This document shows, one piece after another, positions 13,277 to 22,546 of a DNA stretch of 64,000 nt (its first letter is position 1; every line of letters starts with the position of its first letter). The stretch covers positions 734,637 through 798,636 of the forward strand of contig JAQGEQ010000204.1 in NCBI GenBank assembly GCA_034620365.1, given 5' to 3'. The DNA is from Pegea sp. RAD2-039 (Eukaryota > Chordata > Thaliacea > Salpida > Salpidae). The position numbers and the translations under genes are program-made. The notes under the pieces are model-generated. The model searched no databases, was not told the DNA's origin, and saw nothing but the letters and a program-made list of their open reading frames with translations.

Positions 13277-13300
13277 TTTATAAATTAATTAATTTATAAA
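13277..13300. repeat. 24-bp perfect palindrome
   Basis: The sequence equals its own reverse complement over 24 bases, made only of A and T and centred on TTAATTAA. It lies about 230 bp before the cytohesin ATG. It could be a chance AT palindrome. Confidence 0.5.
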
Positions 13301-13526
13301 CTATTTCTAATTAATAATTAATTTGATTAATTTTATAAATTATATCAATTTTATATTTTTTCTGGTTTAATTTTGTTTTTAAATACTATTAAAGATGTAA
13401 GTATAAGTTTATAGTAGATTCTATTTGAAATATATTTTAATTATTATCACATTTTTTATCATTGATTATTCGAATTATTTTTATAAATAGGGTTAAAAAC
13501 ACTTAAAAGATATAAGTTAAATAGAA

Positions 13527-14723
13527 ATGACAGATACAAGTGCATTAGATTTAGATGAAGAAGAACTGAGAGCGTTAGAAGATATTCGTCAGTTGAAGTC
13601 AGAATTGTTAAGCTCCATTGAATACATTAAAAAAGAAATTCAGGATGCTGATGACACAATTGAACAGTTGGAAGATATGGATCGATACAAAGAGTCTAAC
13701 TATATCAAGAAGCTTACTGCTGGCAAGAAATATTTCAATGAAAATCCTAAAAAAGGAATGGCTTGGTTAATAGAATGTGATGTAGTTATAAATAAACCAT
13801 GGAATGTTGCTGACTTTTTATTCAAAAATAATGAAAAAGGATTGAGTAAAACTGCTATTGGTAACTATCTTGGAGAAAACAATGAGTTTAATATAGAAGT
13901 CTTAAAGCAGTTTGTTGAGCATCATAACTTTGCAAATGAAAAGCTTGATGATGCTTTAAGAATATTTCTTTGGAACTTTAGACTGCCTGGTGAGGCTCAG
14001 ATCATTTCTCGGATAATGGAGTCATTTGCTGCTTGGTTTGTTTATTCTAATCCTGGAATTTTCTCATGTGCTGATACTTGCTTTATTTTGTCATTTTCTG
14101 TCATTATGCTAAACACAAGTCTACATAATCCTAATATCAATCCTAAAAATCGAACCTCCAAAGAAGCATTTATAAATATGAATCAAAAAATTGATGAGGG
14201 AAAAAATTTATCTTCTATAATGTTGACAAACATTTATGATAGTATCAAAAAAAGACCATTTAAAGTACCTGAAGATGATAAAAATTTGTTTCACTTTTCT
14301 GATCCTGATATACAAGGCTGGCTGTTTAAACAAGGTTCAAGCCGTTATAAGACTTGGAAACGTAGATGGTTTGTTTTAGATGAACAATGTCTGTTTTATT
14401 TTGAGTATACAAAAGATAAAGAACCTAAAGGAGTTATATCTTTAGAAAATCTTCAAGTAAGAGAGGTTTCTGATCCAAAAAAACAAAATTGTTTTGAAAT
14501 TTTTTTACCTGCAAATACTATATCAGATACTATAAAAATTTCAAAGTCAGATCCAGAAGGTAAAATATTTGAAGGTGCAAAGCATTCAAGCTATAGATTT
14601 TCTGCACCATGCCCAGAATCAAAGCATGAGTGGATATCAAATATTAGAAAAAGTATTAGTAAGGATCCCTATTATGATATGATTACTGCAAGAAAAAAAA
14701 GTCATCAAGACCATCAAAAATAA
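13527..14723 (+). CDS. CYTH: Cytohesin-type Arf guanine nucleotide exchange factor
   Basis: Activates Arf GTPases at the plasma membrane and endosomes by exchanging GDP for GTP. The 398-aa frame is uninterrupted and equals human CYTH1/2 in length. Residues 1-60 form the coiled coil that binds partners such as CASP/GRASP. The Sec7 domain spans about 65-250, with the glutamic-finger motif FRLPGEAQ (Glu156) and MLNTSLHNPN (194-203). A linker with KKRPFKVPEDD leads to the PH domain (about 261-378) with KTWKRRWFVLDE. The C-terminal helix DPYYDMITARKKSH follows, the autoinhibitory/polybasic region. Two features stand out. The coding region has no intron although its neighbours have many. The PH loop that is GG or GGG in vertebrate cytohesins reads KQGSSR here. 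Which vertebrate paralogue it matches best cannot be judged. Confidence 0.95.
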   Translation: MTDTSALDLDEEELRALEDIRQLKSELLSSIEYIKKEIQDADDTIEQLEDMDRYKESNYIKKLTAGKKYFNENPKKGMAWLIECDVVINKPWNVADFLFKNNEKGLSKTAIGNYLGENNEFNIEVLKQFVEHHNFANEKLDDALRIFLWNFRLPGEAQIISRIMESFAAWFVYSNPGIFSCADTCFILSFSVIMLNTSLHNPNINPKNRTSKEAFINMNQKIDEGKNLSSIMLTNIYDSIKKRPFKVPEDDKNLFHFSDPDIQGWLFKQGSSRYKTWKRRWFVLDEQCLFYFEYTKDKEPKGVISLENLQVREVSDPKKQNCFEIFLPANTISDTIKISKSDPEGKIFEGAKHSSYRFSAPCPESKHEWISNIRKSISKDPYYDMITARKKSHQDHQK

Positions 14724-15544
14724 TTTTGTTTGTTTTACTATCATTTATATAAAATATATTTTTCTATTTGTTCAAAAGCTGTTATCATATTTTTAACTAC
14801 ATGTGAAAATATGAATAGTTCCTTGATTTTTCATAGTTGTATTTAATGGAAAAATGTTGTTTAATTGGTAAAGCTAAGATGTAACAAGTAAATTTGATGT
14901 TTTGTCAAATAAATAGTTTTTTTTAGAGTTTATTCCATAAAATCTTTGTTTTAGTTTTAACTCAATTACTTCAGACATGTTCAAATTTTACTTTTTGCTT
15001 TAAGTAGATACTTTCTTTTTGTTCACTATCTTTTCAGACTTGACTTGAACAGTTTTTTGTTTCTTTATGATTTTTATTTGAATAGGATTAATATATATTA
15101 AATTAATCATAAGTTCATCAAGTATACACTGTACACATATTACTTTAATGGATATTGTGCTTCAAATAATCTTTATTCTAAATCTATAAAATTGCTTCAT
15201 CTAATAATAATCATTTTTCTACCACATTTCTATTTGTTTGCATTTAATCAAGTTTGCTGAAATAATTTAAAAAAGTGAAATCTTTAAACTTAATCAAATA
15301 AAAAAGCTAATATTTTCATGTTTATCTTTAAATATATATTTAAAGTTTTCAATTACTTATAAAATATTTTTTAAATGAAGCCATTAATTCTATAAACAGA
15401 TAAATTATAAAAATTATAGCTGTTTGTTCAAGTTTTTGGTAAGATTTTACATATCATCGATTTTTGATCAAAATCAAATCAAGCAATTGTATTTTTAGTA
15501 TAAAATTTTGCTGTTCTTTGTGTAAAAGCAACAATTTGGATATA
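14724..15544 (+). other. Cytohesin 3' UTR and spacer to ANAPC13
   Basis: AT-rich. AATAAA at 14908-14913 is a fitting poly(A) signal for the cytohesin transcript. The ANAPC13 promoter must lie in the right half. No coding exon seen. Confidence 0.45.
14908..14913 (+). terminator. Poly(A) signal of cytohesin gene
   Basis: AATAAA 185 bases after the stop codon, in an otherwise noncoding AT-rich stretch. Confidence 0.5.
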
Positions 15545-15963
15545 ATGAAATCGTAAGTAATAAAATCGTTATATTCACAATTTTAATGATAAACAGCCAT
15601 ACCACTTTCGCGTCATATTGTTGATGATTTGACTAAAGATTTGATAAATAAAATTATTTTAAAGTATCGGAATAGAAGCTGATCCTCAATTAAATGGACG
15701 ACTTGTTATGTTGATTGATGAAGACTGGATTAACAGCTCTCTCCCTCTTGAAGATATTTATGTTCCACTAGATGAGTTACCTGACCAAGAACAGGTAAAA
15801 ACTTGACTAGTTTTCAAGATCGACTTTTTAAGTTGTAAAAATTGAATTCAAATTGTTAAAATATTTAAAGGAAAATGGAAGACCCAAGGAGACTGTAAAA
15901 GACATAGAAAAGAAGTGGATTGATGATGGCCTACAATCGTTGTCAATAAAAAAGATTAAATAG
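15545..15963 (+). CDS. ANAPC13: Anaphase-promoting complex subunit 13
   Basis: A small subunit that stabilises the TPR scaffold of the APC/C ubiquitin ligase in the nucleus. Three exons: 15545-15552 (only MK plus two bases), 15665-15794 and 15871-15963; 231 nt, 76 aa, against 74 in human. The tiny first exon is supported by a consensus GTAAGT donor and phase. Conserved blocks are NGRLVMLIDEDWINSSLP (human RILDLIDDAWREDKLP), EDIYVPLDELPDQEQ (human EDVAIPLNELPEPEQ) and NGRPKETVKDIEKKW before a short basic tail. It converges on MED15, with 178 bases between stop codons. Confidence 0.93.
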
Positions 15964-15976
15964 AAGTTTCGCTCTT

Positions 15977-15982
15977 AATAAA
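15977..15982 (+). terminator. Poly(A) signal of ANAPC13
   Basis: AATAAA only 13 bases after the stop codon, implying a very short 3' UTR before the convergent MED15 gene. Confidence 0.6.
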
Positions 15983-16141
15983 AATTTAATTTTCTAAATT
16001 TTTGTCAAATTAAATCATAATGTGAAGTAGATGAGTAACTGTTCGATTCTACAAAAATTTAATCTGTTATAAGTTCAATATTAAAAAAAACTTTTTAGAC
16101 AAAGAAATTTAATTTGTATTAAACGACATCACGATCACATG

Positions 16142-19100
16142 TTACTCGTGACCAACGGTTCGACACGCTTGCTTGATGCTGCCCTCCCAAATGTTTAATA
16201 AATCGGAAATATGATGCTTAGAACAATCTTCTGTGTTTTCTATTCGCTCACTCATCACTTCTAACAATACTTCATGAAACACTAAAAAAAAAAGAACTTA
16301 AAAAGAAATAAAAAAAATATTAAAATCAAACTTTTATAATCGCGCGGAGTATCAGTTAAAGTAGATAGATCCTGAAATTGATGGGTATCAGGACTATGTA
16401 GTCCCACCCAGATGGCACTTGACTCCGGGTAGTCGCGAGGAGTGTTGATGCGGACTGGTGGAACAGCTGGTGACTGAGAATCACCTACAAATATGACAAA
16501 GTCGAAAAAAAAGTTAGAAGATGAGAAAATTAAACTAATAGAAAGGTTGTGATAAAAGTTTGAAAACGACTCTTATACCGAGATAAACGAGGAACTGAAT
16601 GTGTGAAGACAGGTTGCTAGCTCCCATCCAGTTTTGGTTAATCTTGAATTTGTATTTTCCTCTCAAACGAGTAATTTCACGGAGTATTGCGGTTGGCACC
16701 TTCTTTTTATTTTCAGTCTGTTTGATTTCTTGAACTGCTTCATTAGCAATCAACTTACTATTTGGTAGAATATCAGGTCTGAAAATTATCAACAAAAACC
16801 AGTATTTATAAAAAAAAGATTTGTGGAAAAGAAATTTCTTCTAATTTAAAGTATGTAAGTAATTCTTACATTGTATAATCACCACAAACTATTTGCACAA
16901 CAGGACCAAAAGTACGTTTCAATGTATGACTGAGCAAAGAAAACTTGGTTGCACTTCCAATCGTATTGAAAATCGACTGACACATATGCTGATGAGGAGA
17001 CGAAGGTCTTGGCTGCTGCTATAGTCACAAATTTCAAATTTATTTAAATTAAGAAAACCGTTTTTCAAGAAATATTAAAAACAAATTAACAGAAATAAAG
17101 TTGAAAATGATAATTAAAGCAAAATACAAACTTTTGTCGATCTATTATCTAGCCAGCTTTGCAGGACTTTTTCACATTTCTCTAACGTCGACCAGGGCAT
17201 TCTCTTCTGCGGGTTCATCAAAGTATCTCTAAGATTCTTCATCTTCAAGTAATCTTTATTATGCTTTTCTTCATCTTCATTAAACTACCAAAATAAATCA
17301 ATTTTCTAAAGAACAATTTGTTAAGTTAAGGATTAAAATTTCGCAATTTTTTTATCTTGATAAGCTGTGAACAATAAAATATTAATCTAGTGTTAATTAA
17401 AACTTATCTATTTATTTTAATAACAAATGTATTCAAAACTTACCACATCATTCATACAGAGCAAAATTAAAAATAAAGATGAACCTTATGAATAACCCGA
17501 GATAGCGGTTCGATATACTTCTGAAGTTGTTTCAATTTTTCCATATAAACTTTATCATCAACAGAACATGTTGGTTGTTGTTGTGGTGGTGGTTGCTGAG
17601 AGCTTGTAGCAGGACTTGACACACCAGTGACCGCTAAGGTTGCTGATACAACAGATAATTAGTGATAAACAATTATCTCTTACTCGTTAGATTAAAATAA
17701 AAAGTTGATTTTTGCCAGATATAGTTAAGACAAAACCTAGAGTCAGTTTTTAATTGAACTCTCTGCAAAAGATTTTATCATAAAAACGAACCAGGTGATT
17801 GAACACTTTGTGAGCTTCCGGGAGTTTTTAACCCAGGCGAGCTGTTGATGATCTGTGCTTGAATACTTTGAGCCGGAGACATTCCCTGACTGAAATGTAG
17901 GAAAACATAAATTCAAAAAAATATATAAAAACTTACGATGAAGCTTTTTAAATAAAAGAATGAATGAAATCCACTTACTTAGGCAGCAAAGTGACATTTT
18001 CAACAGCTAGTTGTTGCTGCTGCAATAAAATTTATTATTGTTTTTGACATTAAAATTTTTTAGAATACTATAAGTTCACAACTATATTTTTACTATTAAA
18101 CCACAAATGACTAAAAGTAAACTGAATTATATAATTCTACTAACTTAAAAACAAAACAATTCCAAGATGACTATGACAAATTCTTCTGTTTAAACAATAT
18201 ATAAAGTAAATTCAAAATACCATTCTTGCTGGGACACTGTATGGTTGGTAAGCTGGTTGCTGATTCCATTCTGTTCTTTTAACGTATTGAGATTGAGAGG
18301 TTTGAGCTATTTTTGTTGATTGAACAAGATCAGGTGTAGAATTAATTCTAGCACTATTGGGTGACTGTACAATGTTAGATCTGACAAAACCTAAAAATAC
18401 GATTAGCTGCAAATAACTTATAATAAAAATAAAGCTAGCAACTGGATAAACAACTTTTGGTAAATAGTTACAATTTAATAGAAATTATTCAAAAAGAATG
18501 AAATTTATCAAAGACTTACCTGCAGGTTGATTAGAGTTGGAGGGTACCGAATAAATATGGCTTTGAGATGTTATTGCACTTGGATGTCTTTGTGAAGTCT
18601 GTCCAATACTTTGTTGATCTTGAACCCTTCCTCCTACTAATATTTCATTATTATATAAATAAAATCCTTCAAAACTTTAAACAAAAAGTGCCTTTAAAAA
18701 GCTTATACAACATTTAGCTTTAAAAATTTAATTAATTTTCAAATATTTAAAAATAGCAAGCGAGCAAATAAGTCTTTTTTAACCTTAACTTTCAAATGAT
18801 ATAAATAAAGACATCACTATAACCATGATTCAAAATTAGATAATAAACTTAATAATATACTTCAAATTGGAAAAACATAATTCTAATTTTATATATAAAC
18901 AAATAAATAAATAAATTATACCAGCACTTGATCGAAGGACCCTACTCATCATGTTGAGATAGTTATTCTGAAATTATGAAACTAATGAAGAAAATGGAAA
19001 ATTTTTGACAGAAGATTAGATTAAAAACTTGTTATATGACTTATAGCACAAAGTAATAACATGATAGTTAAATACTAAACTGCTTCTTAATAAGTATTAT

Positions 19101-19754
19101 CATGAAACATTAATAACATACAAAATCACTAAAGAAGTCCTTAGGAAATATTATAATGAAGACTTACTTTATTCCCTTGGGACTTAGTATATATTGTAAG
19201 TTCAATTTGCTCTGGTGTATATCTATTATTCGCAAAAGTAGTATTTCTATCTGAGAAAAGATTGACCCTGAAAAAGTATTTAAATCATTATATAAATTTA
19301 GGATATCAAGAAAACTATATTTAAGCAGTGTGTTTACTTTTTCATGATGTATTCAGACATATACTAAATACATAGCATAATAGTTTATTACATTGTTAAA
19401 ATAGATAAGAATAACTAATCAATTTGCATGTCTTAAAAAACATATTCAAATGCCAAACATTCATATAAAATACTAATAGTATAACAATGTAGGATTTAAC
19501 AAGAACCTTCATAATGTTTTTTTAGGTTTTTTGAAAAATAAAAGCTGCAGCAATAATGAAGATATCAGTAAACTATATTTTTTTGGTGAGAACCAATTAT
19601 TCAAACCATAAACAAGCTTAAATTTTTAAACAAAGATTTCATTAAATTTACAACAATGATTCAATATTTCAAGACAATTTGAGACAGCTAGAAAAACTTA
19701 CAGATGTTGTTTTTGAAGATTTCTCAATGAATCAGTTATAGCTTCATTATCCAT
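16142..19754 (-). CDS. MED15: Mediator of RNA polymerase II transcription subunit 15
   Basis: A Mediator tail subunit that receives signals from transcription activators. Thirteen exons: 19702-19754, 19168-19267, 18922-18967, 18520-18636, 18221-18390, 17979-18019, 17792-17889, 17485-17642, 17132-17284, 16870-17018, 16579-16778, 16332-16484 and 16142-16281; 1578 nt, 525 aa, all phases consistent. The N-terminal KIX domain (about residues 1-70) includes YTPEQIELTIYTKSQGNKNN and YLNMMSRVLR. A Gln/Ser/Pro-rich middle follows. Then come the conserved MEKLKQLQKYIEPLSRVIHK, MKNLRDTLMNPQKRMPWSTL and EKCEKVLQSWLDN, matching human KLKQLSKYIEPLRRMINK and CPLKTLQKCEIALEKL. The C-terminal domain ends DLLNIWEGSIKQACRTV. 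Human MED15 is 788 aa, so the low-complexity middle is shortened here. Exon 6 begins at a tandem NAGNAG acceptor (CAGCAG at 18022-18017). Confidence 0.93.
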
Positions 19755-20402
19755 GGTACACAGCTAAGACTAATCAGCCTCAGAATTATTAGCTACTTTA
19801 TATTAATCATTAAACTATAAAACATACAAAGTTGTTTCAAATTTGAAGCTTGTATAGTTAATCTAAAGCTAATATAATGTAAGCTCTTAATAATTCCACA
19901 AGCTAGAGTTTTGTGAATTTATAATATTTATAAAAATAGATACATATCAAATAAATTCGCTTTCACTTAGCAAAAAGTTTAAACAATAAACTAATATATA
20001 AAAGAAATAAAATTAAGTATTGCAAAGGAAAAACTCTAGTTATATTATATAAACTAAAAATAATAGCTTAGTTAAACTCTTTGAAAAACAAGATAAACAA
20101 AAATTGATAAAAACAATAACAAAAGATAAATTTTCAATTTAGTCTACAATCTTGATCAAGCTATTTTACATAAGAATATTTGATTAAAAAATGTTAACAT
20201 TGATCCTATTAAATAATCATAATATCAAAAGTCTAATGAAATATCTTTCTCCAAATTCATGATATCTAACCTACTTGGTAAACAATAATTGTATGAAAGT
20301 TAGAAAAAAAAAGGGAATGAATTAATTTAATGAAAACTGAGAAAATATCTAAGTAACTTAAGTAAAATACCTGATCCAAAATTGTTAATAATGGGTTAAT
20401 AT
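19755..20402. other. Spacer between MED15 start and the upstream minus-strand gene
   Basis: AT-rich; should contain the MED15 promoter and 5' UTR and the 3' UTR of the next gene. I see no exon or repeat. Confidence 0.4.
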
Positions 20403-20936
20403 CTAAGTGGAAAAATAAATAACCTACAAAATAAAAATCGAAGTTAAAATTATTTCAAAAGACTAGATAAACATTTTTTATACAATGGAAGAATAAAAAA
20501 TATAAATTGGTTAAATTTATTAACTGAATCTCATGTTTAACAGTAAAGAGTCAAGTATGACAAAAACAGTTTGAAAAAAGAATTTAGCTCACGAAAATTT
20601 ACTTACCAAATGATATGAGACAGAAAGTACAAAAAATGATTCTTTAAGTGTTTTTGATACAAGTTCTATATTAAGTACTTGTTTCTTCTGTTTTTGACTC
20701 TTATTGTATTGCTTGATATAAAAGAGAGCAAGTACAAAAAAATCAATTAAGAAACTGAATGCTTGTAACAGAAATGTTGTGAACACTGCTGTACGATGTT
20801 TGTATTCAAACACATCTACTATATAAATATATGTTTTGCTGTCAGGTACTACTGTCGTCTGAGCGTGAGGCAAAGACGACTCATATCTAGGACCTAAGAT
20901 AAGCAGAATTAAGGCTATAAATGTTTGCCACCATCG
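20403..20936 (-). CDS. Unrecognised multi-pass membrane protein, 3' exons only
   Basis: Two exons fit together: 20607-20936 (330 nt, phase 0 at both ends) and 20403-20423, which adds six residues and a TAG stop. Acceptor TTATAG, donor GTAAGT and acceptor TTGTAG are good. The translation starts with a hydrophobic segment (WWQTFIALILLILGPRYE), a short loop with HAQTTVVPDSKTYIYIVDVF, a second hydrophobic segment (FLLQAFSFLIDFFVLALFYI) and a basic Lys/Gln-rich stretch (KQYNKSQKQKKQV). No ATG lies in frame in these exons, so the first coding exon is further right, probably in the CpG-richer 20940-21190, but I could not fix it. I do not recognise the family; a small tetraspan-like protein is possible. 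Confidence 0.45.
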
Positions 20937-22546
20937 CTATAAGACTGTTGTAGATGCCTATTGACATCAATGACATACTACCGTCAAACATGCATATTGG
21001 CTTTGATTACAAGAAAATTCTGCGTTCTCTATCTCCACTCTTTAGACCTAATGATCGGTGGCGGGCTAGTAAACGGAAACAGTGGCATCAAGGTCAAACT
21101 GCTATATTTGTTGACCAAATTTACTCTCATAGGTTTTGCTTTTCCAAAAGCATCCACAAAGTAGTGCCATTATTCACCAATAGTTAGAAAACTAGTAGTA
21201 TAGAAAGATACGTTTGGCGCCCAATAGATGGTGGAATGGAATCTTCAACGATAGTTGAATATAGTTCAACAATAGTTTAATTCACAGGCAATGGGTTGGC
21301 AGCCAACCGACTTAACTTTTAGTCTATCTTATCGCTTACGTAATGTGAACTACAATATATAAATACAAGCGTTAATGTTAAAAGTAAAGTTAAATTTTAA
21401 GGCCAATTTTTACGTTTAACTTTAAGTCTAAGCTAAACGACTGTAATTTTTGAAGGTAATTTAAAAAGAGTAAAATAAGTTAGCGAAGAAATTTTAATTT
21501 TTAACCCAAAGAATATTTGATTATGTATCTATTTCAAGCATCTTAAAATTTTACTTTCAGGGTTTCATATAGATTTTTGTTATATTTTACACAAATGACA
21601 AACTTACTAGATTCAGAACTTATTTTGCCTAACTTTATCTCTTATAATGAAGACGATCAGAAGATTACAAAAAAGTAACTTAAAATATGAATTCATATTT
21701 TATGAAACACACTTTTTTCTTTAGAAAAAAAACTAACTTTTGTAAATAATCTTCTCACCCAAACTTCATAAGACTCTTTTTGTATTTTCACAATTACACA
21801 ATTAGACAAACAAACAAACTACAATTGCTACAAAAACATTCTTTTGCTAACATACAGATTTTGTCTTACATATTAAACATAACTTTCATTTAAACAATGG
21901 CTAGTGAATCAACCATTATTGAATTTTAAAGACAAATGGTTAAAGTTAGAGATTAAATACTTTTTAAACTACTTTTTATTGAGTAACATAGATAGTTGCT
22001 ACAAATTTGATAGATTTCTTTAACAGTACAAATAGCATATAATAAAAAGTCTCTTTTTAATAACTTTAAACAGTACATTAAAGTCACTACGTTTTATTAG
22101 CTAATTTTTCGATTATTTTACACTCAAATTACCAAAGTAAAGAAGTCATACCTTATACATTACCATTAAATGATATGAAATATATGTATTCAAAAAAGTA
22201 TAGTCAGTAGCCTTGCTGTAATGAGTGGAAACTATTCAGTTAAGTAAGCCATTAAGGAGTAGTTCACGGTGGGTGAATTTGATGCTTTTTTTAACGTAGT
22301 AAAGTCTTATTAAAAAGAGATAAGATTAACTAACCATGATAAGCTGATGCACTATTAAGATAAAGGAAAATGTTATCTTCTATAAAGTATTTACAATCAA
22401 AAGCAGTCATATAAAACACGCACAGAAAATATAGTTATAAAAAAGACTGCACTTTTAAAAACAGTTATTACGTTAACCTTTAGAATATAAATTTTTATTT
22501 ATAAAATTAAACAAGCAAACATATGAAATAAACTTAAACAGAATTT
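20937..22546. other. Spacer with CpG-richer block and overlapping open frames
   Basis: 20937-21190 is less AT-rich and open in several frames on both strands (for example plus 20954-21187 and a minus frame with MRVNLVNKYSSLTLMPLFPF). It may be the first exon or promoter of the minus-strand membrane-protein gene. A 15-bp GC-rich palindrome (GGTTGGCAGCCAACC) sits at 21294-21308. The rest, to the SLC2A stop codon, is AT-rich and includes its probable poly(A) signal. Confidence 0.4.
22494..22499 (-). terminator. Poly(A) signal of SLC2A gene
   Basis: AATAAA on the minus strand, 47 bases after the transporter stop codon. Confidence 0.5.

Larger units (their letters stand above)
11606..13526. other. 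Divergent intergenic spacer (CHMP1A / cytohesin)
   Basis: Very AT-rich DNA holding both promoters. It contains the second copy of the hairpin repeat (11962-12037), an alternating AT stretch near 12637-12662 and a 24-bp perfect palindrome at 13277-13300. I see no coding exon. Confidence 0.5.
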
